From assembly GCF_000308875.1 (NCBI RefSeq), contig NZ_BAGL01000067.1:1-62726 (forward strand): a stretch of 62,726 nt of DNA, written 5' to 3'. The DNA comes from Nocardia transvalensis NBRC 15921. GTDB taxonomy: Bacteria > Actinomycetota > Actinomycetes > Mycobacteriales > Mycobacteriaceae. The notes beneath the pieces were generated by a model that saw only the letters and a program-made list of their open reading frames with translations, had not been told where the DNA came from and did not search any database. The translations under genes and the position numbers were made by a program. Below, one piece after another: positions 27,935 through 38,906 of the stretch. The stretch's first letter is position 1, and the number at the start of each line of letters is the position of its first letter.

Positions 27935-29227
27935 TCAGACGCGCTCCAGGACCGCGGACGCCCCGATGCCGCCCGCGGCGCAGATGCCGAGGAGTGCGGC
28001 GCTCTTGCCGGAGAGGGCCAGTTCGTTGGCCATGGTGGTGACCATGCGGGCCCCGGTGGCGCCGAAGGGGTGACCGAGGGAGACCGAACCGCCGTGCACG
28101 TTCAGCGTCGCCGGGTCGATCTCGCCGACGGCGGTGTCGCGGTCCAGCCGGGTCCGGGCCCACTCGTCGCTGCCCAGCGCCGCTAGGACCGACAGGGTCT
28201 GCGCGGCGAAGGCCTCGTGGATATCGACGAAATCGACGTCGGCGAGCGACATTCCGGCCTTCTCGAGGGCACGGGGCATGGAGATGGCCGGGCCGATGAG
28301 CACCTGATCGCGCGGGTCGACGCTGACGTAGCTCCAGGACCGGAAGGCCGCCAGCGGCTGCACGCCCAGCTCCCGCGCCTTCTCCTCGCTCATCAGCAGC
28401 ACCGCGGACGCGCCGTCGGTGAGCGGGCTGGCGTTGCCGGCCGTCACGGTGCCGTTCTTCGCGAAGACCGGCGCGAGCGTCGACAGCTTCTCGACGCTGG
28501 TGTTCGCCCGCACCAGACCGTCGCGGGTGACCGACTTCCCTTCGGGCGTCACGACTTCCAGCACCTCGCGATCGAAGCGGCCGGAATCGATGGCCGCCGC
28601 GGCGCGGTGGTGCGAGCGGGCGGCGAACTCGTCCTGCGCCGCGCGGGTGACGCCGTGGATGCCGGCCATCTTCTCCGCCGACTCCCCCATCACCTCGCCG
28701 GTGGTGCGCTCCTCGATCTTGGGCCGCCGGGGCACGAGATCGGTGAACGGCGCCAGCTGCGCGACCGCCGAGAGGTAGTCCTTCGGCTTCGGCTTGCCCA
28801 GCGCCAGCGGTGCGGCCGCGTGCACCATCTTCTGCGGCAGCTTCACCTCGGCATTACTGGTGGAATCGCTGCCGCCGGCGATCATGATGTCGTATTCGCC
28901 GCGCTCGATGGCGGCCGCGGCCGACGTCACCGCCTGGAGCCCGGACGCGCACGCCCGGGTCACCGTGTGGCCCTCGCAGCCGGGGTCGAGCTTCAGGTCC
29001 AGGGCGATCTCGCGGGCGATGTTCGGCGCCGCGCTGGGCAGGATGACGCCGCCCCACACGATCGCCTGCACCGTCTCCTTGGGCAGGCCGGTGCGCTCCA
29101 GCAGCCCCGCGACGGCCGCGTCGGCCAGGTCGATGGAGTCCATCCGGGTGTAGTCCGTGAACGCCCGCACGAACGGCGTGCGCGCCCCGGAAACGATCAC
29201 GGCACGGCGAGCGCCCTTGGTTGCCAT
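27935..29227 (-). CDS. Thiolase (acetyl-CoA C-acyltransferase, FadI/FadA-like)
   Basis: A 430-aa degradative-type thiolase. The nucleophilic cysteine is in HTVTRACASGLQAV, the His in HGGSVSLGHPFGATGARM, and the second Cys in GICAAGGIGASAV; VDIHEAFAA carries the NEAFA-like motif. It cleaves 3-ketoacyl-CoA to acyl-CoA plus acetyl-CoA. ATG 29227 has AAAGGA 8 nt upstream. A perfect 16-bp palindrome 36 bp upstream implies TetR-type control. The HadAB dehydratase gene lies downstream on the same strand. No acyl-CoA dehydrogenase or FadB partner is nearby, so a complete beta-oxidation operon is not present here. Confidence 0.93.
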   Translation of the reverse strand: MATKGARRAVIVSGARTPFVRAFTDYTRMDSIDLADAAVAGLLERTGLPKETVQAIVWGGVILPSAAPNIAREIALDLKLDPGCEGHTVTRACASGLQAVTSAAAAIERGEYDIMIAGGSDSTSNAEVKLPQKMVHAAAPLALGKPKPKDYLSAVAQLAPFTDLVPRRPKIEERTTGEVMGESAEKMAGIHGVTRAAQDEFAARSHHRAAAAIDSGRFDREVLEVVTPEGKSVTRDGLVRANTSVEKLSTLAPVFAKNGTVTAGNASPLTDGASAVLLMSEEKARELGVQPLAAFRSWSYVSVDPRDQVLIGPAISMPRALEKAGMSLADVDFVDIHEAFAAQTLSVLAALGSDEWARTRLDRDTAVGEIDPATLNVHGGSVSLGHPFGATGARMVTTMANELALSGKSAALLGICAAGGIGASAVLERV

Positions 29228-29262
29228 GGAAATGTCCTTTCGAGAGACCACCTGGCACCGAA

Positions 29263-29278
29263 CTTACTCCGAAGTAAG
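29263..29278 (-). promoter_or_regulatory. TetR-type operator before the thiolase gene
   Basis: CTTACT-CCGA-AGTAAG has perfect 6-bp arms and lies 36-51 bp before the thiolase start. The core matches the operator of the TetR gene at 11487 apart from one inserted base. Confidence 0.65.
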
Positions 29279-29327
29279 GAGAAAATCGAGACACGATGTC
29301 ACAGACAAAAGGGCCACCGAACATGGT

Positions 29328-29360
29328 TCAGGGCCGACAGCGGGAGACCATCGGCCCTGA
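29328..29360 (-). terminator. Terminator downstream of hpf
   Basis: TCAGGGCCGA (29328-29337) pairs with TCGGCCCTGA (29351-29360) around a 13-nt loop, 18 bp past the hpf stop on the minus strand. Confidence 0.75.
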
Positions 29361-29377
29361 CTGTGCTGCGACAGCGG

Positions 29378-30115
29378 CTACGCGAGCCTGATCAGGCCGT
29401 AGTCGAAGGCGTGCCGACGGTAGACCACCGAGGGCCGGTCCGTCTCACGGTCCTGGAAGAGGAAGAAATCGTGGCCGACGAGTTCCATCTGGTACAGCGC
29501 GTCGTCGACCGACATCGGATTCGCGGGATGCACCTTGGTCCGGACGATGTGACCCGGGCCCTCGTATTCGCCGGCCTCCGACTCCTCGGGCCGGTGGTCG
29601 TGCGGCGCGGATCCGTTGGCGCCCACCGGAATCGCCTCGTCCATCAGCGATGCGGTGGCCTCGGCGACCGACAGCGGGGTCTTCTCCCCGTAGTGCACGC
29701 GGCGCCGGTCCTTGCTGCGGCGCAATCGGCTCTCCAGCTTCATCACCGCGGACTCGAGGGCGGCGTAGAAGCTGTCGGCGCAGGCCTCGGCCCGGGCGAC
29801 CGGACCCTTGCCGCGGGCGGTGATCTCCACGCGCTGGCAGTTCTTGCGCTGGCGGCGATTGCGTTCGTGGAAGAGTTCGACGTCGAACAGGTAGATCGAC
29901 GGGTCGAAACGCTCGACTCGGGAGAGCTTGTCCGCGACGTGCACGCGGAAGTGATCGGGAACCTCGACATTGCGGCCCTTGACGACGACGTCCGCGCGGG
30001 GCGTCCTGGGCGGATCCGCTACAGGCGACTCGGCACCGTCGCGTTCGAGATAGAACGCACTGCCGTCACGGGTCGAGGGGTCTGCTGCTTTCACTGAAGG
30101 TCGTGAAGTCGTCAC
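29378..30115 (-). CDS. hpf: Long-form ribosome hibernation promoting factor HPF (RafS-like)
   Basis: A 245-aa two-domain HPF. The N-terminal S30AE domain (PRADVVVKGRNVEVPDHFRV through RRSKDRRRVHYG) binds the 30S decoding centre. The C-terminal domain (~185-245; IVRTKVHPANPMSVDDALYQMELVGHDFFLFQDRET, VVYRRHAFDYGLIRL) dimerises ribosomes into 100S particles. Homologue of mycobacterial Rv3241c. GTG 30115 is chosen because GGGAGG ends 6 nt upstream; ATG/TTG further up lacks a site. It follows comF after a 205-bp gap, which probably contains its own stress promoter. Confidence 0.95.
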   Translation of the reverse strand: MTTSRPSVKAADPSTRDGSAFYLERDGAESPVADPPRTPRADVVVKGRNVEVPDHFRVHVADKLSRVERFDPSIYLFDVELFHERNRRQRKNCQRVEITARGKGPVARAEACADSFYAALESAVMKLESRLRRSKDRRRVHYGEKTPLSVAEATASLMDEAIPVGANGSAPHDHRPEESEAGEYEGPGHIVRTKVHPANPMSVDDALYQMELVGHDFFLFQDRETDRPSVVYRRHAFDYGLIRLA

Positions 30116-30320
30116 GCGTACCTCCCGGATTTGGCCACACAACCGATGCATGTGCGGCGGGATTCACTCGCGCCGAGTCGAGGACGTCCCCGGGGAAACT
30201 CGGCACGAAAGTCGTCCGAGGTGCCACCTCCAAACTCTGTGGTTCGGGTGTCATTCGCTCTGTCAGCAACGCTATTACGACAGCGATCCGACCGCCAGTG
30301 TTCACACGAATTTCAAAGGT

Positions 30321-30959
30321 TCAAGCCGCGCATGTCACCAACACGCCACGCACCGCCACGCCGAAACGGTCCAGTGTGCGGACCGCCTCGGCGACCGTGG
30401 CGGCGGTCGTCAGGACGTCGTCCACGATCACTACCTCGGCATTCGCCTGGAGTAGGGCGGCGGGCAGCGCTCGACCGGCGATGGTGATCCCGCCACGGAG
30501 ATTGTGTCGACGGTCATCCGGGCTCAGACCGACCGAATCGCGCACGCCGCGCCGCGTGGCCAGCACCGGCGCGCATCGGCAATCCGGCAGCCAACCCGAC
30601 GCGACCCGGGCGGTCCGGGTCACCGGATCGCCGCCGCGGCGCCGCGCGGCCGCCCGCCTGCTCGGCGCGGGCACCAGCACCAGCGGCCGACCGCGAGCGC
30701 GCAGACCCGCCAGCCCCCGCGCGACGGCCAGCCCGAGCGGCGCGGCCAGATCGCGCCGTCCGCACTCCTTGGCCGCCAGCACCGCCCGCCGCGCCGGCCC
30801 CGCGTACGGACCCAGCGCCCAGCACGGCACACCGGGGTCGGTGCGCGGCCGCACCCGAACCGGCGGCCCCGCCAGACTCGCGGCGCAGTCACCACACCAG
30901 AGGGCCCCGAGTCTCGCACATCCCCCGCACGCCCGCGGCAGAATCAGATCCAGCGGCAT
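30321..30959 (-). CDS. comF: ComF-family phosphoribosyltransferase-like protein
   Basis: A 212-aa ComF/GntX protein. The N-terminus holds a zinc-ribbon-like C-x2-C...C-x2-C (RACGGCARLGALWCGDC). The C-terminal type-I PRTase domain carries the PRPP loop VVIVDDVLTTAATVAEA; the flexible RRHNLRGG segment is typical of the family. ComF acts in DNA uptake in naturally competent bacteria, but in actinobacteria its job is unknown. It lies 48 bp downstream of lpqB on the same strand, as in mycobacteria (Rv3242c), so it probably closes the mtrA-mtrB-lpqB transcript. Confidence 0.93.
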   Translation of the reverse strand: MPLDLILPRACGGCARLGALWCGDCAASLAGPPVRVRPRTDPGVPCWALGPYAGPARRAVLAAKECGRRDLAAPLGLAVARGLAGLRARGRPLVLVPAPSRRAAARRRGGDPVTRTARVASGWLPDCRCAPVLATRRGVRDSVGLSPDDRRHNLRGGITIAGRALPAALLQANAEVVIVDDVLTTAATVAEAVRTLDRFGVAVRGVLVTCAA

Positions 30960-31007
30960 CCGAGAAGTATGCGCGCGCCCACCGACACGGTTCCCGCACA
31001 GGACGAT

Positions 31008-32864
31008 TCAGCCCGGCAGCACCGGAACGGCGGTCGGGCCGAGGTTCTGGACCTCGCGCCAGAAGCGTTCGGTATTGGGCTCGGCGGACTGCAGTTGCAT
31101 CACCGCGCGGGAGTCGGCGATGTACTGGGTGTCGACCGAGGCGCTCACCACCCGTACCGGCGGGGTGAGGTTCTGACTCGTCACCGGATCCGATTGGGAG
31201 CCGTCGATCAGGACCGTCTTGACCGGGTCGATGCTGCCCTCCCGGGCCAGCATGAGGGTGTCCCCGCTCAGCCAGTCCAGCGAGACCACCGAGGTACTCA
31301 GGCCGAGCGCGATCGGGAGCGGCGAGGTCAGCGCGTACTTCCCGTCCGGCTGCGGCACGACCACGACCACGTACGCCTTACCGCCGGCGACGATCGCCGC
31401 GCGGGCGCCGGTACGGGACATGCGCAATTCGGTGATCGGCGTCCGGAGCATCGGTTCCGAGGCCGAGGTCGGCGCGGAGAACAGCGCCGACGTGTCGACG
31501 TCCTGGACCGAGACGTTGCCGGTGCTGCGGTCGTGCACCGCCCTGACCACACGCTCCCCGTCGACCACCGACCACGCGGAACTGCCGTCGGCGGTCCACG
31601 AGGGCCGGGAGAACGTGTTGCCCTCCGCGACCGCCAGCGCGGTGCCGTCGTAGCTGCCGATGACCAGCGTGTGCGAGGGTTCGGCGGGTCCGCGGCCGCT
31701 GTCGGCGACCGCGGCGACCAGCTGGCCGTCCGGTGTCAGGCCGACGGACTGCAGATTGCGGGCCGCGCCGAAATACCCTGGCGTCGGGACGATTCCGCTA
31801 TCGGTGACCTTGATCAGCGCGCCGTCGCGGACCGCGTGCAATCCGATCTTGTTGTGCATGCCGGCCGTCGGATTCATCGCGTTGACGTCCGCGACGGACC
31901 AGCCGGTACTGGCATATCGTTCGTCGAGCGGCTTCCCGTCACCGAGGATCAGATACGGTCCGAGAATGTCCGCACCGGACAACGTGAGCACCACCTGCGC
32001 CGCGAGCAGTTCCTTGCTGCGCTGATCCAGGCCCGACGCTCCGGCGAAATCTATCTGCACGCCGCCCAATCCGACGCCGACACCCTCGGTATCGCCGTTG
32101 GCCTTGGCGATCCCGCCGCGCACCGTCACCGCACCGGACAGCACGTTGCGCACGGCCGGCGCCAGCGAGGGCTCCGGGCCCTCCGCGAGCAGCGACAGCA
32201 GCCGCTGGGTCAGCTGATCCTTCCGCACCGACACCCAGCGCAGATCCGGAACCATCGACGTGCCCGACGGATTCGCGAAGTTCAGGGCGTAGCGCCGGTA
32301 CGACTTGGAGAACGCGGTGGACTCCATCACGACACCGGGCGGCAGCTCGTCGATGCGCCACTCGTTGCCCACCTTGGTCATCTCGATCTTGTCCTCGAGC
32401 GTGTTGTCGAGGACGCGATAGGAACCGTCGGGTTCGAGTTCACCGATCTTGCGGGCCCGGACCTGATAGGTCGCCGTCTCGCCGGTACGCGATTCGCGCA
32501 GCGTGTCCGGCTTCTCCACGATCACGGTGCGGGCGGTGTCGTCCCAGCTCGCCGCTGCCGCCGGGGTCAGGTACTGGCGCGCGGTCTGGTGATGGTTGGA
32601 CGGATCCGCGGTGGCCTGAAGGAAATCGCGTAGCAGCAGGTCGGGATCGCGGCCGCTGATCGGCTGCGAGGGGTTGGCCGACGTGGGCTCACGTTCGATG
32701 GTGCCCAGCGCCTGCGGAGCCGACGAATCCGGCAGATTGGCACATCCGGCCGAGGCCAGCACACAGGCCAGCACGATGCCGAGTACGGCGCGCGCCCAGC
32801 GGCCGGAACGACCGGACGGACGGCGCGGTGCGGACCCCATCCGCGTTGCGAACCGCACGTTCAT
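31008..32864 (-). CDS. lpqB: Lipoprotein LpqB, modulator of the MtrA-MtrB system
   Basis: A 618-aa lipoprotein. Basic leader, hydrophobic helix WARAVLGIVLACVLASAGC with lipobox ASAGC (Cys ~41), a GerMN-like domain around residues 180-330, and a C-terminal beta-propeller-like region with repeated strands (PSWTADGSSAWSVVDGERVV; TELRMSRTGARAAIVAGGKA). LpqB interacts with the extracellular domain of MtrB and tunes MtrA phosphorylation in mycobacteria. ATG 32864 overlaps the mtrB stop (ATGA), showing translational coupling. Length and gene order are standard. Confidence 0.97.
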   Translation of the reverse strand: MNVRFATRMGSAPRRPSGRSGRWARAVLGIVLACVLASAGCANLPDSSAPQALGTIEREPTSANPSQPISGRDPDLLLRDFLQATADPSNHHQTARQYLTPAAAASWDDTARTVIVEKPDTLRESRTGETATYQVRARKIGELEPDGSYRVLDNTLEDKIEMTKVGNEWRIDELPPGVVMESTAFSKSYRRYALNFANPSGTSMVPDLRWVSVRKDQLTQRLLSLLAEGPEPSLAPAVRNVLSGAVTVRGGIAKANGDTEGVGVGLGGVQIDFAGASGLDQRSKELLAAQVVLTLSGADILGPYLILGDGKPLDERYASTGWSVADVNAMNPTAGMHNKIGLHAVRDGALIKVTDSGIVPTPGYFGAARNLQSVGLTPDGQLVAAVADSGRGPAEPSHTLVIGSYDGTALAVAEGNTFSRPSWTADGSSAWSVVDGERVVRAVHDRSTGNVSVQDVDTSALFSAPTSASEPMLRTPITELRMSRTGARAAIVAGGKAYVVVVVPQPDGKYALTSPLPIALGLSTSVVSLDWLSGDTLMLAREGSIDPVKTVLIDGSQSDPVTSQNLTPPVRVVSASVDTQYIADSRAVMQLQSAEPNTERFWREVQNLGPTAVPVLPG

Positions 32865-34708
32865 TGTTTCTGGTCTCCGGTGTCGGTGTACAGCGCGTCT
32901 GCGGACGATCCCGCACCGTTCCCGGAACTGTCGGAAGGTCGCAGACCGGACGAATCTTCTGCTGCCGCGGTCGTATCCATATCTGAGGGGGCCGAGGTGG
33001 CATCGGGCGCCGCCGGATCGTCCCCGTCGTCGGCGTCCGGGGCGATGTCCGGATCGTCGGCCTCGCCCGAAATCTCCTGCGACGCGGCCGATTCCACGGT
33101 CAGCAGCTTGCGCTTGGGCGGTTCCAGCGACAGCGGGCTGTTGCCCAGCTTGCGCCCGCGCACCAGCGGCAGCGTCAGCCGGAAGCTGGCGCCCATCCCC
33201 GGCTCGCCCCACGCCTCCAGCCGGCCGTCGTGCAGATTGGCGTCCTCGACGCTGATCGACAGGCCGAGTCCGGTGCCGCCGGAGCGCCTCATGCGCGACG
33301 GATCCGAGCGCCAGAACCGGTTGAACACCAGCTTCTCCTCGCCCGCCCGCAGGCCCACGCCCTGATCGCGCACGACGATGCCGACCGCGTTGGCCTCGGT
33401 GTCGCCGCGCATGCGGATCAGCACCGGCTTGCCCTCGCTGTGGTCGATGGCGTTGGCGAGCAGATTGCGCAGCACGCGTTCCACGCGGCGCGGATCGACC
33501 TCGGCGACCAGCGGATCCTCCGGCAGGTCGACCACCAGTTCCACCGACGACTCCTTGGCCAGATGCCGCACGGTCGAGATGGCCGCTCGCGCGCACATGC
33601 GCACGTCCAGCGACTCCACCTGCAACTCGGCGACGCCCGCGTCGTGGCGGCTGATCTCGAGCAGGTCGTTGAGCAGACCCTCGAACCGGTCCAGCTCGGT
33701 GACCAGCAGCTCCGCGCTCCGGGCCAGCGCGGGATCGAGTTCGTCGCTCGAGCCGTGGATCAGATCGGCGGCCATCCGCACGGTGGTCAGCGGCGTGCGC
33801 AACTCGTGACTGACGTCGGAGGTGAAGCGGCGTTGCAGATTTCCGAATTCCTCCAGCTGGGTGATCTGATTGGACAGGCTCTCGGCCATCTCGTTGAACG
33901 ACATGGCCAGCCGGGCCATGTCGTCCTCGCCTCTGACGAGCATCCGCTCCTTCAGCCGGCCGTCCGCGAAGCGGCTGGCGATGCGGGCGGCCGATCGGAT
34001 CGGCAGCACCACCTGCCTGGTCACCAGCGCGGTGATGGCGGCGAGCAGGACCAGCAGAACGACGCCGCCGATCAGCATGGTGCCGCGCATCAGGTCGAGG
34101 CTGCGCTGTTCATTGTCGAGCCGGAAGATCAGATAGATCTCCAGCGTGGGCACCTCGGTGCTGGGACTGCCGATGACCAGGGCCGAGCCGCGGTACCCGT
34201 CGGTGTCCGAGACGGTCGTGAACTGGTAGCTGACCTGGTTCTGCTGCACGAAACGGCGCAGTTCGGCCGGGACGTCCTGGACCGGCCCCTCGGTGAGTTC
34301 CTGCTGGCCGTCGCCGACCATGGCCAGCGCCGCCTGGTAGCTGCCCGCCGCGCCCGCAGCCTGCGACGTGCTGCCGGTGGACAGGGTGCGCAGCGCGTCG
34401 AGCAACTGGATGGCCTGGGTGCTCGAATCGTGCGCGCCGGTCAGCTGCGTCTCGACGGTATTGCGGGCGCGGCTCATCTCCTCGACGGCCGCGTTGATCT
34501 TGGCATCCAGCAGGCGGTCGGTGATCTGGCTGGTCAGCACGACGCCGAGAATCGTGATGACGATCAGCGAGAGCGTGAGCGTGGAGACCACGACACGCAA
34601 TTGCAGCGAACGCCGCCATACGTGGCCCAGTGCTTCCCCGACGGTTTTAGACCAGGCCACCGAAGCCGCCAGCAACCGCTTCGCGCGGTTTCTGGAGCTT
34701 TCGATCAC
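32861..34708 (-). CDS. mtrB: Sensor histidine kinase MtrB
   Basis: A 615-aa membrane kinase partnered with MtrA. Two transmembrane helices (LRVVVSTLTLSLIVITILGVVL ~38-60; MLIGGVVLLVLLAAITALV ~210-230) enclose a ~150-residue extracellular sensor. A HAMP domain (ASRFADGRLKERM), the phosphoacceptor H-box (SDVSHELRTPLTTVRMAADL), the N-box (RVLRNLLANAIDHSEG) and G-boxes (VRDQGVGL, GTGLGLSI) follow. A ~90-residue acidic, Pro/Ser-rich C-terminal tail extends past the ATPase domain. It overlaps mtrA (34705-34708) and lpqB by 4 bp each. Governs cell division and wall homeostasis genes. Confidence 0.98.
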   Translation of the reverse strand: MIESSRNRAKRLLAASVAWSKTVGEALGHVWRRSLQLRVVVSTLTLSLIVITILGVVLTSQITDRLLDAKINAAVEEMSRARNTVETQLTGAHDSSTQAIQLLDALRTLSTGSTSQAAGAAGSYQAALAMVGDGQQELTEGPVQDVPAELRRFVQQNQVSYQFTTVSDTDGYRGSALVIGSPSTEVPTLEIYLIFRLDNEQRSLDLMRGTMLIGGVVLLVLLAAITALVTRQVVLPIRSAARIASRFADGRLKERMLVRGEDDMARLAMSFNEMAESLSNQITQLEEFGNLQRRFTSDVSHELRTPLTTVRMAADLIHGSSDELDPALARSAELLVTELDRFEGLLNDLLEISRHDAGVAELQVESLDVRMCARAAISTVRHLAKESSVELVVDLPEDPLVAEVDPRRVERVLRNLLANAIDHSEGKPVLIRMRGDTEANAVGIVVRDQGVGLRAGEEKLVFNRFWRSDPSRMRRSGGTGLGLSISVEDANLHDGRLEAWGEPGMGASFRLTLPLVRGRKLGNSPLSLEPPKRKLLTVESAASQEISGEADDPDIAPDADDGDDPAAPDATSAPSDMDTTAAAEDSSGLRPSDSSGNGAGSSADALYTDTGDQKQ

Positions 34709-35382
34709 GGGGGTCCGGCCTTGTAACCCACACCCCGGACGGTCAGCACGATCTCAGGATTCTCCGGATCTTTCTCGACCTTCGCGCGCAGCCGCTGGAC
34801 GTGCACGTTCACCAGGCGGGTGTCGGCGGCGTGCCGGTAACCCCACACCTGCTCCAGCAGCACCTCGCGGGTGAAGACCTGGCGCGGCTTGCGGGCCAGC
34901 GCGACGAGCAGGTCGAATTCCAGCGGGGTCAGCGAGATCTGCTGGCCGGAGCGAGTCACCTTGTGGGCCGGCACGTCGATCACGATATCCGCGATGGACA
35001 GCAGCTCCGCCGGCTCCTCCTCGGTGCGGCGCAGGCGCGCGCGCACCCGGGCGACGAGTTCCTTCGGCTTGAAAGGCTTGACGATGTAATCGTCGGCCCC
35101 CGATTCCAAGCCCAGGACGACGTCGACCGTATCGGTCTTCGCCGTCAGCATCACGATCGGCACACCGGAATCGGCGCGCAGCACGCGGCATACGTCGATG
35201 CCGTTCATGCCGGGCAGCATCAGATCCAGCAACACCAGGTCGGGGCGCAGTTCCCGGACCGCGGACAACGCCTGTGTGCCGTCGCCGACCACGTGGGGAT
35301 CGAAACCCTCACCACGCAAGACGATCGTCAGCATCTCCGCGAGCGCCATATCGTCGTCGACGACCAGAATCTTCGGCTTCAT
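34705..35382 (-). CDS. mtrA: Response regulator MtrA
   Basis: A 225-aa OmpR/PhoB-type regulator, essential in mycobacteria, controlling dnaA, rpf and wall-hydrolase genes. The receiver domain begins KILVVDDDMALAEML with phospho-Asp in PDLVLLDLMLPG and Lys in IVKPFKPKELVARVRA. The winged-helix DNA-binding domain has LTPLEFDLLVALARKPRQVFTREVLLEQVWGYRHAADTRLVNVHVQRLRAKVE. ATG 35382 (MKPKILVVDDD) matches the family start; a 24-residue upstream extension is unlikely. The tmk gene lies 78 bp upstream. Confidence 0.98.
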   Translation of the reverse strand: MKPKILVVDDDMALAEMLTIVLRGEGFDPHVVGDGTQALSAVRELRPDLVLLDLMLPGMNGIDVCRVLRADSGVPIVMLTAKTDTVDVVLGLESGADDYIVKPFKPKELVARVRARLRRTEEEPAELLSIADIVIDVPAHKVTRSGQQISLTPLEFDLLVALARKPRQVFTREVLLEQVWGYRHAADTRLVNVHVQRLRAKVEKDPENPEIVLTVRGVGYKAGPP

Positions 35383-35460
35383 AACTACTATGTTGTCATC
35401 TCTCCGGCTCGGAACGGGCAACCACGCCAACACTGGTACATTACCGACGCACATCCAACC

Positions 35461-36114
35461 CTATCGGGCAACCTTTTCCGAGAGGCGCGCGGCGAGTGTT
35501 GCCGGATCGTCATGCGGCGCATGGATCCACCAGGGACCGTGCCACCGCGATTCGGCCAACACACGATAAACCGACGCCGTCCGTTCCTGCAGCCCTTTGT
35601 CGCGTTCGTAGGCATCCAGGGCGCGGGCGCTGTCGAGTTCGCCACGGCGGCGGGCACGTTCGGCCGCGAGTTCCGTCGGCACGTCCAGCAGCACTTGCAG
35701 ATCCGGCACGGGCAATTCGAACCTGCCGAATTCCAATTCCGCTACCCAGGAGGCAATTTCACCATCCGCGGACTGGTCGGTACGAGCGGCGTTGTAGGCG
35801 GCATTCGAGGCGACATAGCGATCGAGCAGCACGATATCGTTGTCGGCCAACGACTTCAGCAGGTCGTCGCGAGCGTCGGCGCGGTCGAGCGCGAACAGCA
35901 ATGCCATCGCGTTCACCGAGGCGGCGAGGTCGCCGTGCCGGCCGCGCAGGGCCTCGGCCGCCAGATCGGCGTGCACCGAGCGCCCGTAGCGCGGAAACGC
36001 CATCGTCTCGACCCGCAGTCCGCGCTCCCGCAGATCCGTGACGACGGCGTCGATCAGCGTGCGCTTACCCGCGCCGTCGAGCCCCTCGACCGCCACCAAC
36101 GCTCCCATGCGCAT
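35461..36114 (-). CDS. tmk: Thymidylate kinase
   Basis: Phosphorylates dTMP to dTDP. The 217-aa protein closely follows mycobacterial Tmk: P-loop ALVAVEGLDGAGKRTL, MAFPRYGRSVHADLAAEALRG, VNAMALLFALDRA, the substrate-binding LLDRYVASNAAYNAAR, and PDLQVLLDVPTELAAERARRR. ATG 36114 (MRMGALV) or ATG 36108 may be used; no Shine-Dalgarno is obvious. It heads the tmk-mtrA-mtrB-lpqB-comF run and is divergent from the glycerophosphodiesterase gene with a 69-bp gap. Confidence 0.96.
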   Translation of the reverse strand: MRMGALVAVEGLDGAGKRTLIDAVVTDLRERGLRVETMAFPRYGRSVHADLAAEALRGRHGDLAASVNAMALLFALDRADARDDLLKSLADNDIVLLDRYVASNAAYNAARTDQSADGEIASWVAELEFGRFELPVPDLQVLLDVPTELAAERARRRGELDSARALDAYERDKGLQERTASVYRVLAESRWHGPWWIHAPHDDPATLAARLSEKVAR

Positions 36115-36183
36115 CAGGTTAGACGGTCGCGACGCGCGCGAGCCCGTCACCCGCGTGACAACATGCGTTGCCTTTTCGTGGCT

Positions 36184-37284
36184 ATGGTGACGCGAATGCA
36201 GCCCCTCCGAACCAGTTCCCCTCGCGTCCGCCGGGTGATCGCCGCCGCCGGATGCGCGGTGGCCGTGGCCGCGCTCCCCGCGTGCGGCGACGATTCGACC
36301 TCGACCACGTCCACGACGGCCGCGCCGGCGTCCCGCACGGTGGACCTGCAGGCCCATCGGGGCGGGCGCGGCCTGCTGACCGAAGAATCCCTCGCCGCCT
36401 ATGCGCACGCCCTCGAACTCGGGGTCAGCACGCTGGAACTCGATATCGGGCTCACCGCCGACCGGGTTCCGGTGATCTGGCACGACGCCACCATCCAGGC
36501 GGACAAGTGCACCGATACCGCGCCGGCGTCCCCCGCCGATCCGCAGTACCCGTATGTCGGCAAGACGATCCACGAGCTGACCTACGCCCAGGTCCACACG
36601 CTGGACTGCTCGAAGAAGCTCGCGAACTTCCCCGAGCAGCAGCCCGTTCCGGGGAACCGGATCGCGCGGCTGCCCGAACTGTTCGACCTGGTGAAGAGCT
36701 ATCCGGGCGCGTTCGAGACGATCCGCTACAACATCGAGACCAAGATCGAGGCGGAACATCCCGAGCAGACGGCCGCGCCGCAGGAGTTCGTGGACGTGAT
36801 CCTCGACGAGGTGGATCGCGCGGGCGCCACCGGCAAGGTGGAGATCCAGAGTTTCGACTGGTCCAGCCTGCCGCTGGTGAAGCGTCGCGATTCGACCATC
36901 CCCACGGTCGCGCTCTACGACGACACGACGTTCAAGGCGGGGAGCCGGTGGCTGGGGCCCGTGCGTTTCGAGGACCACGCCGGTGATCCGCTCGGGGCGA
37001 TCGCGGCCCTGGGCGCGAACATCTCCTCCCCGAGTTATTTCCCCACCCAGACCAGCCCCACCAAGGTCACCGACCCCGGCTTCACCTTCACCGCCGACGC
37101 CACCTACGTCCGCGCCGCCCACGAGAAGGGGTTGCAGGTGGTGCCGTGGACGGTCAACGACCAGGCAACGCTGGAGGCGCAGCTGGATACGGGCGTGGAC
37201 GGGGTGATCACGGATTACCCGGATCGGGGACGGAAGGCGTTGGAGGCCAAGGGGTTTCCGCTGCCTGCTTCGTATCGGAAGTGA
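36184..37284 (+). CDS. Glycerophosphodiester phosphodiesterase, lipoprotein
   Basis: A 366-aa exported GDPD-family enzyme, cleaving glycerophosphodiesters to glycerol-3-phosphate and an alcohol. The signal peptide is RRVIAAAGCAVAVAALPAC with a lipobox-like LPAC (Cys ~34), followed by a Ser/Thr linker. TIM-barrel motifs: DLQAHRGGRGLLTEES (catalytic HRG), LELDIGLTADRVPVIWHDATI (metal Glu/Asp and His), NIETKIEAEHPE, VEIQSFDWSSL, and the end QVVPWTVNDQATLEAQLDTGVDGVITDYP. It probably sits on the outer face of the membrane. ATG 36184 or 36196. A strong terminator follows. Confidence 0.93.
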   Translation: MVTRMQPLRTSSPRVRRVIAAAGCAVAVAALPACGDDSTSTTSTTAAPASRTVDLQAHRGGRGLLTEESLAAYAHALELGVSTLELDIGLTADRVPVIWHDATIQADKCTDTAPASPADPQYPYVGKTIHELTYAQVHTLDCSKKLANFPEQQPVPGNRIARLPELFDLVKSYPGAFETIRYNIETKIEAEHPEQTAAPQEFVDVILDEVDRAGATGKVEIQSFDWSSLPLVKRRDSTIPTVALYDDTTFKAGSRWLGPVRFEDHAGDPLGAIAALGANISSPSYFPTQTSPTKVTDPGFTFTADATYVRAAHEKGLQVVPWTVNDQATLEAQLDTGVDGVITDYPDRGRKALEAKGFPLPASYRK

Positions 37285-37287
37285 GAT

Positions 37288-37323
37288 CCCGTTGTCGCGG
37301 CCCCAGGGGGCCGCGACAACGGG
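37288..37323. terminator. Bidirectional terminator between the GDPD gene and ahcY
   Basis: CCCGTTGTCGCGGCC (37288-37302) pairs perfectly with GGCCGCGACAACGGG (37309-37323). It lies 3 bp past the GDPD stop and 60 bp from the convergent ahcY stop. Confidence 0.9.
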
Positions 37324-37383
37324 AAAGGAATAAGCCCGGGGCCCATCATTCAAAGAATCAGCCCAGGGCCGCGGGGATCTACG

Positions 37384-38859
<1,476 letters not shown>

Positions 38860-38906
38860 CTGCCTCTCCTGGTCGGCGTGTACTCAGAAGAGGCTAGCCC
38901 CTCGGA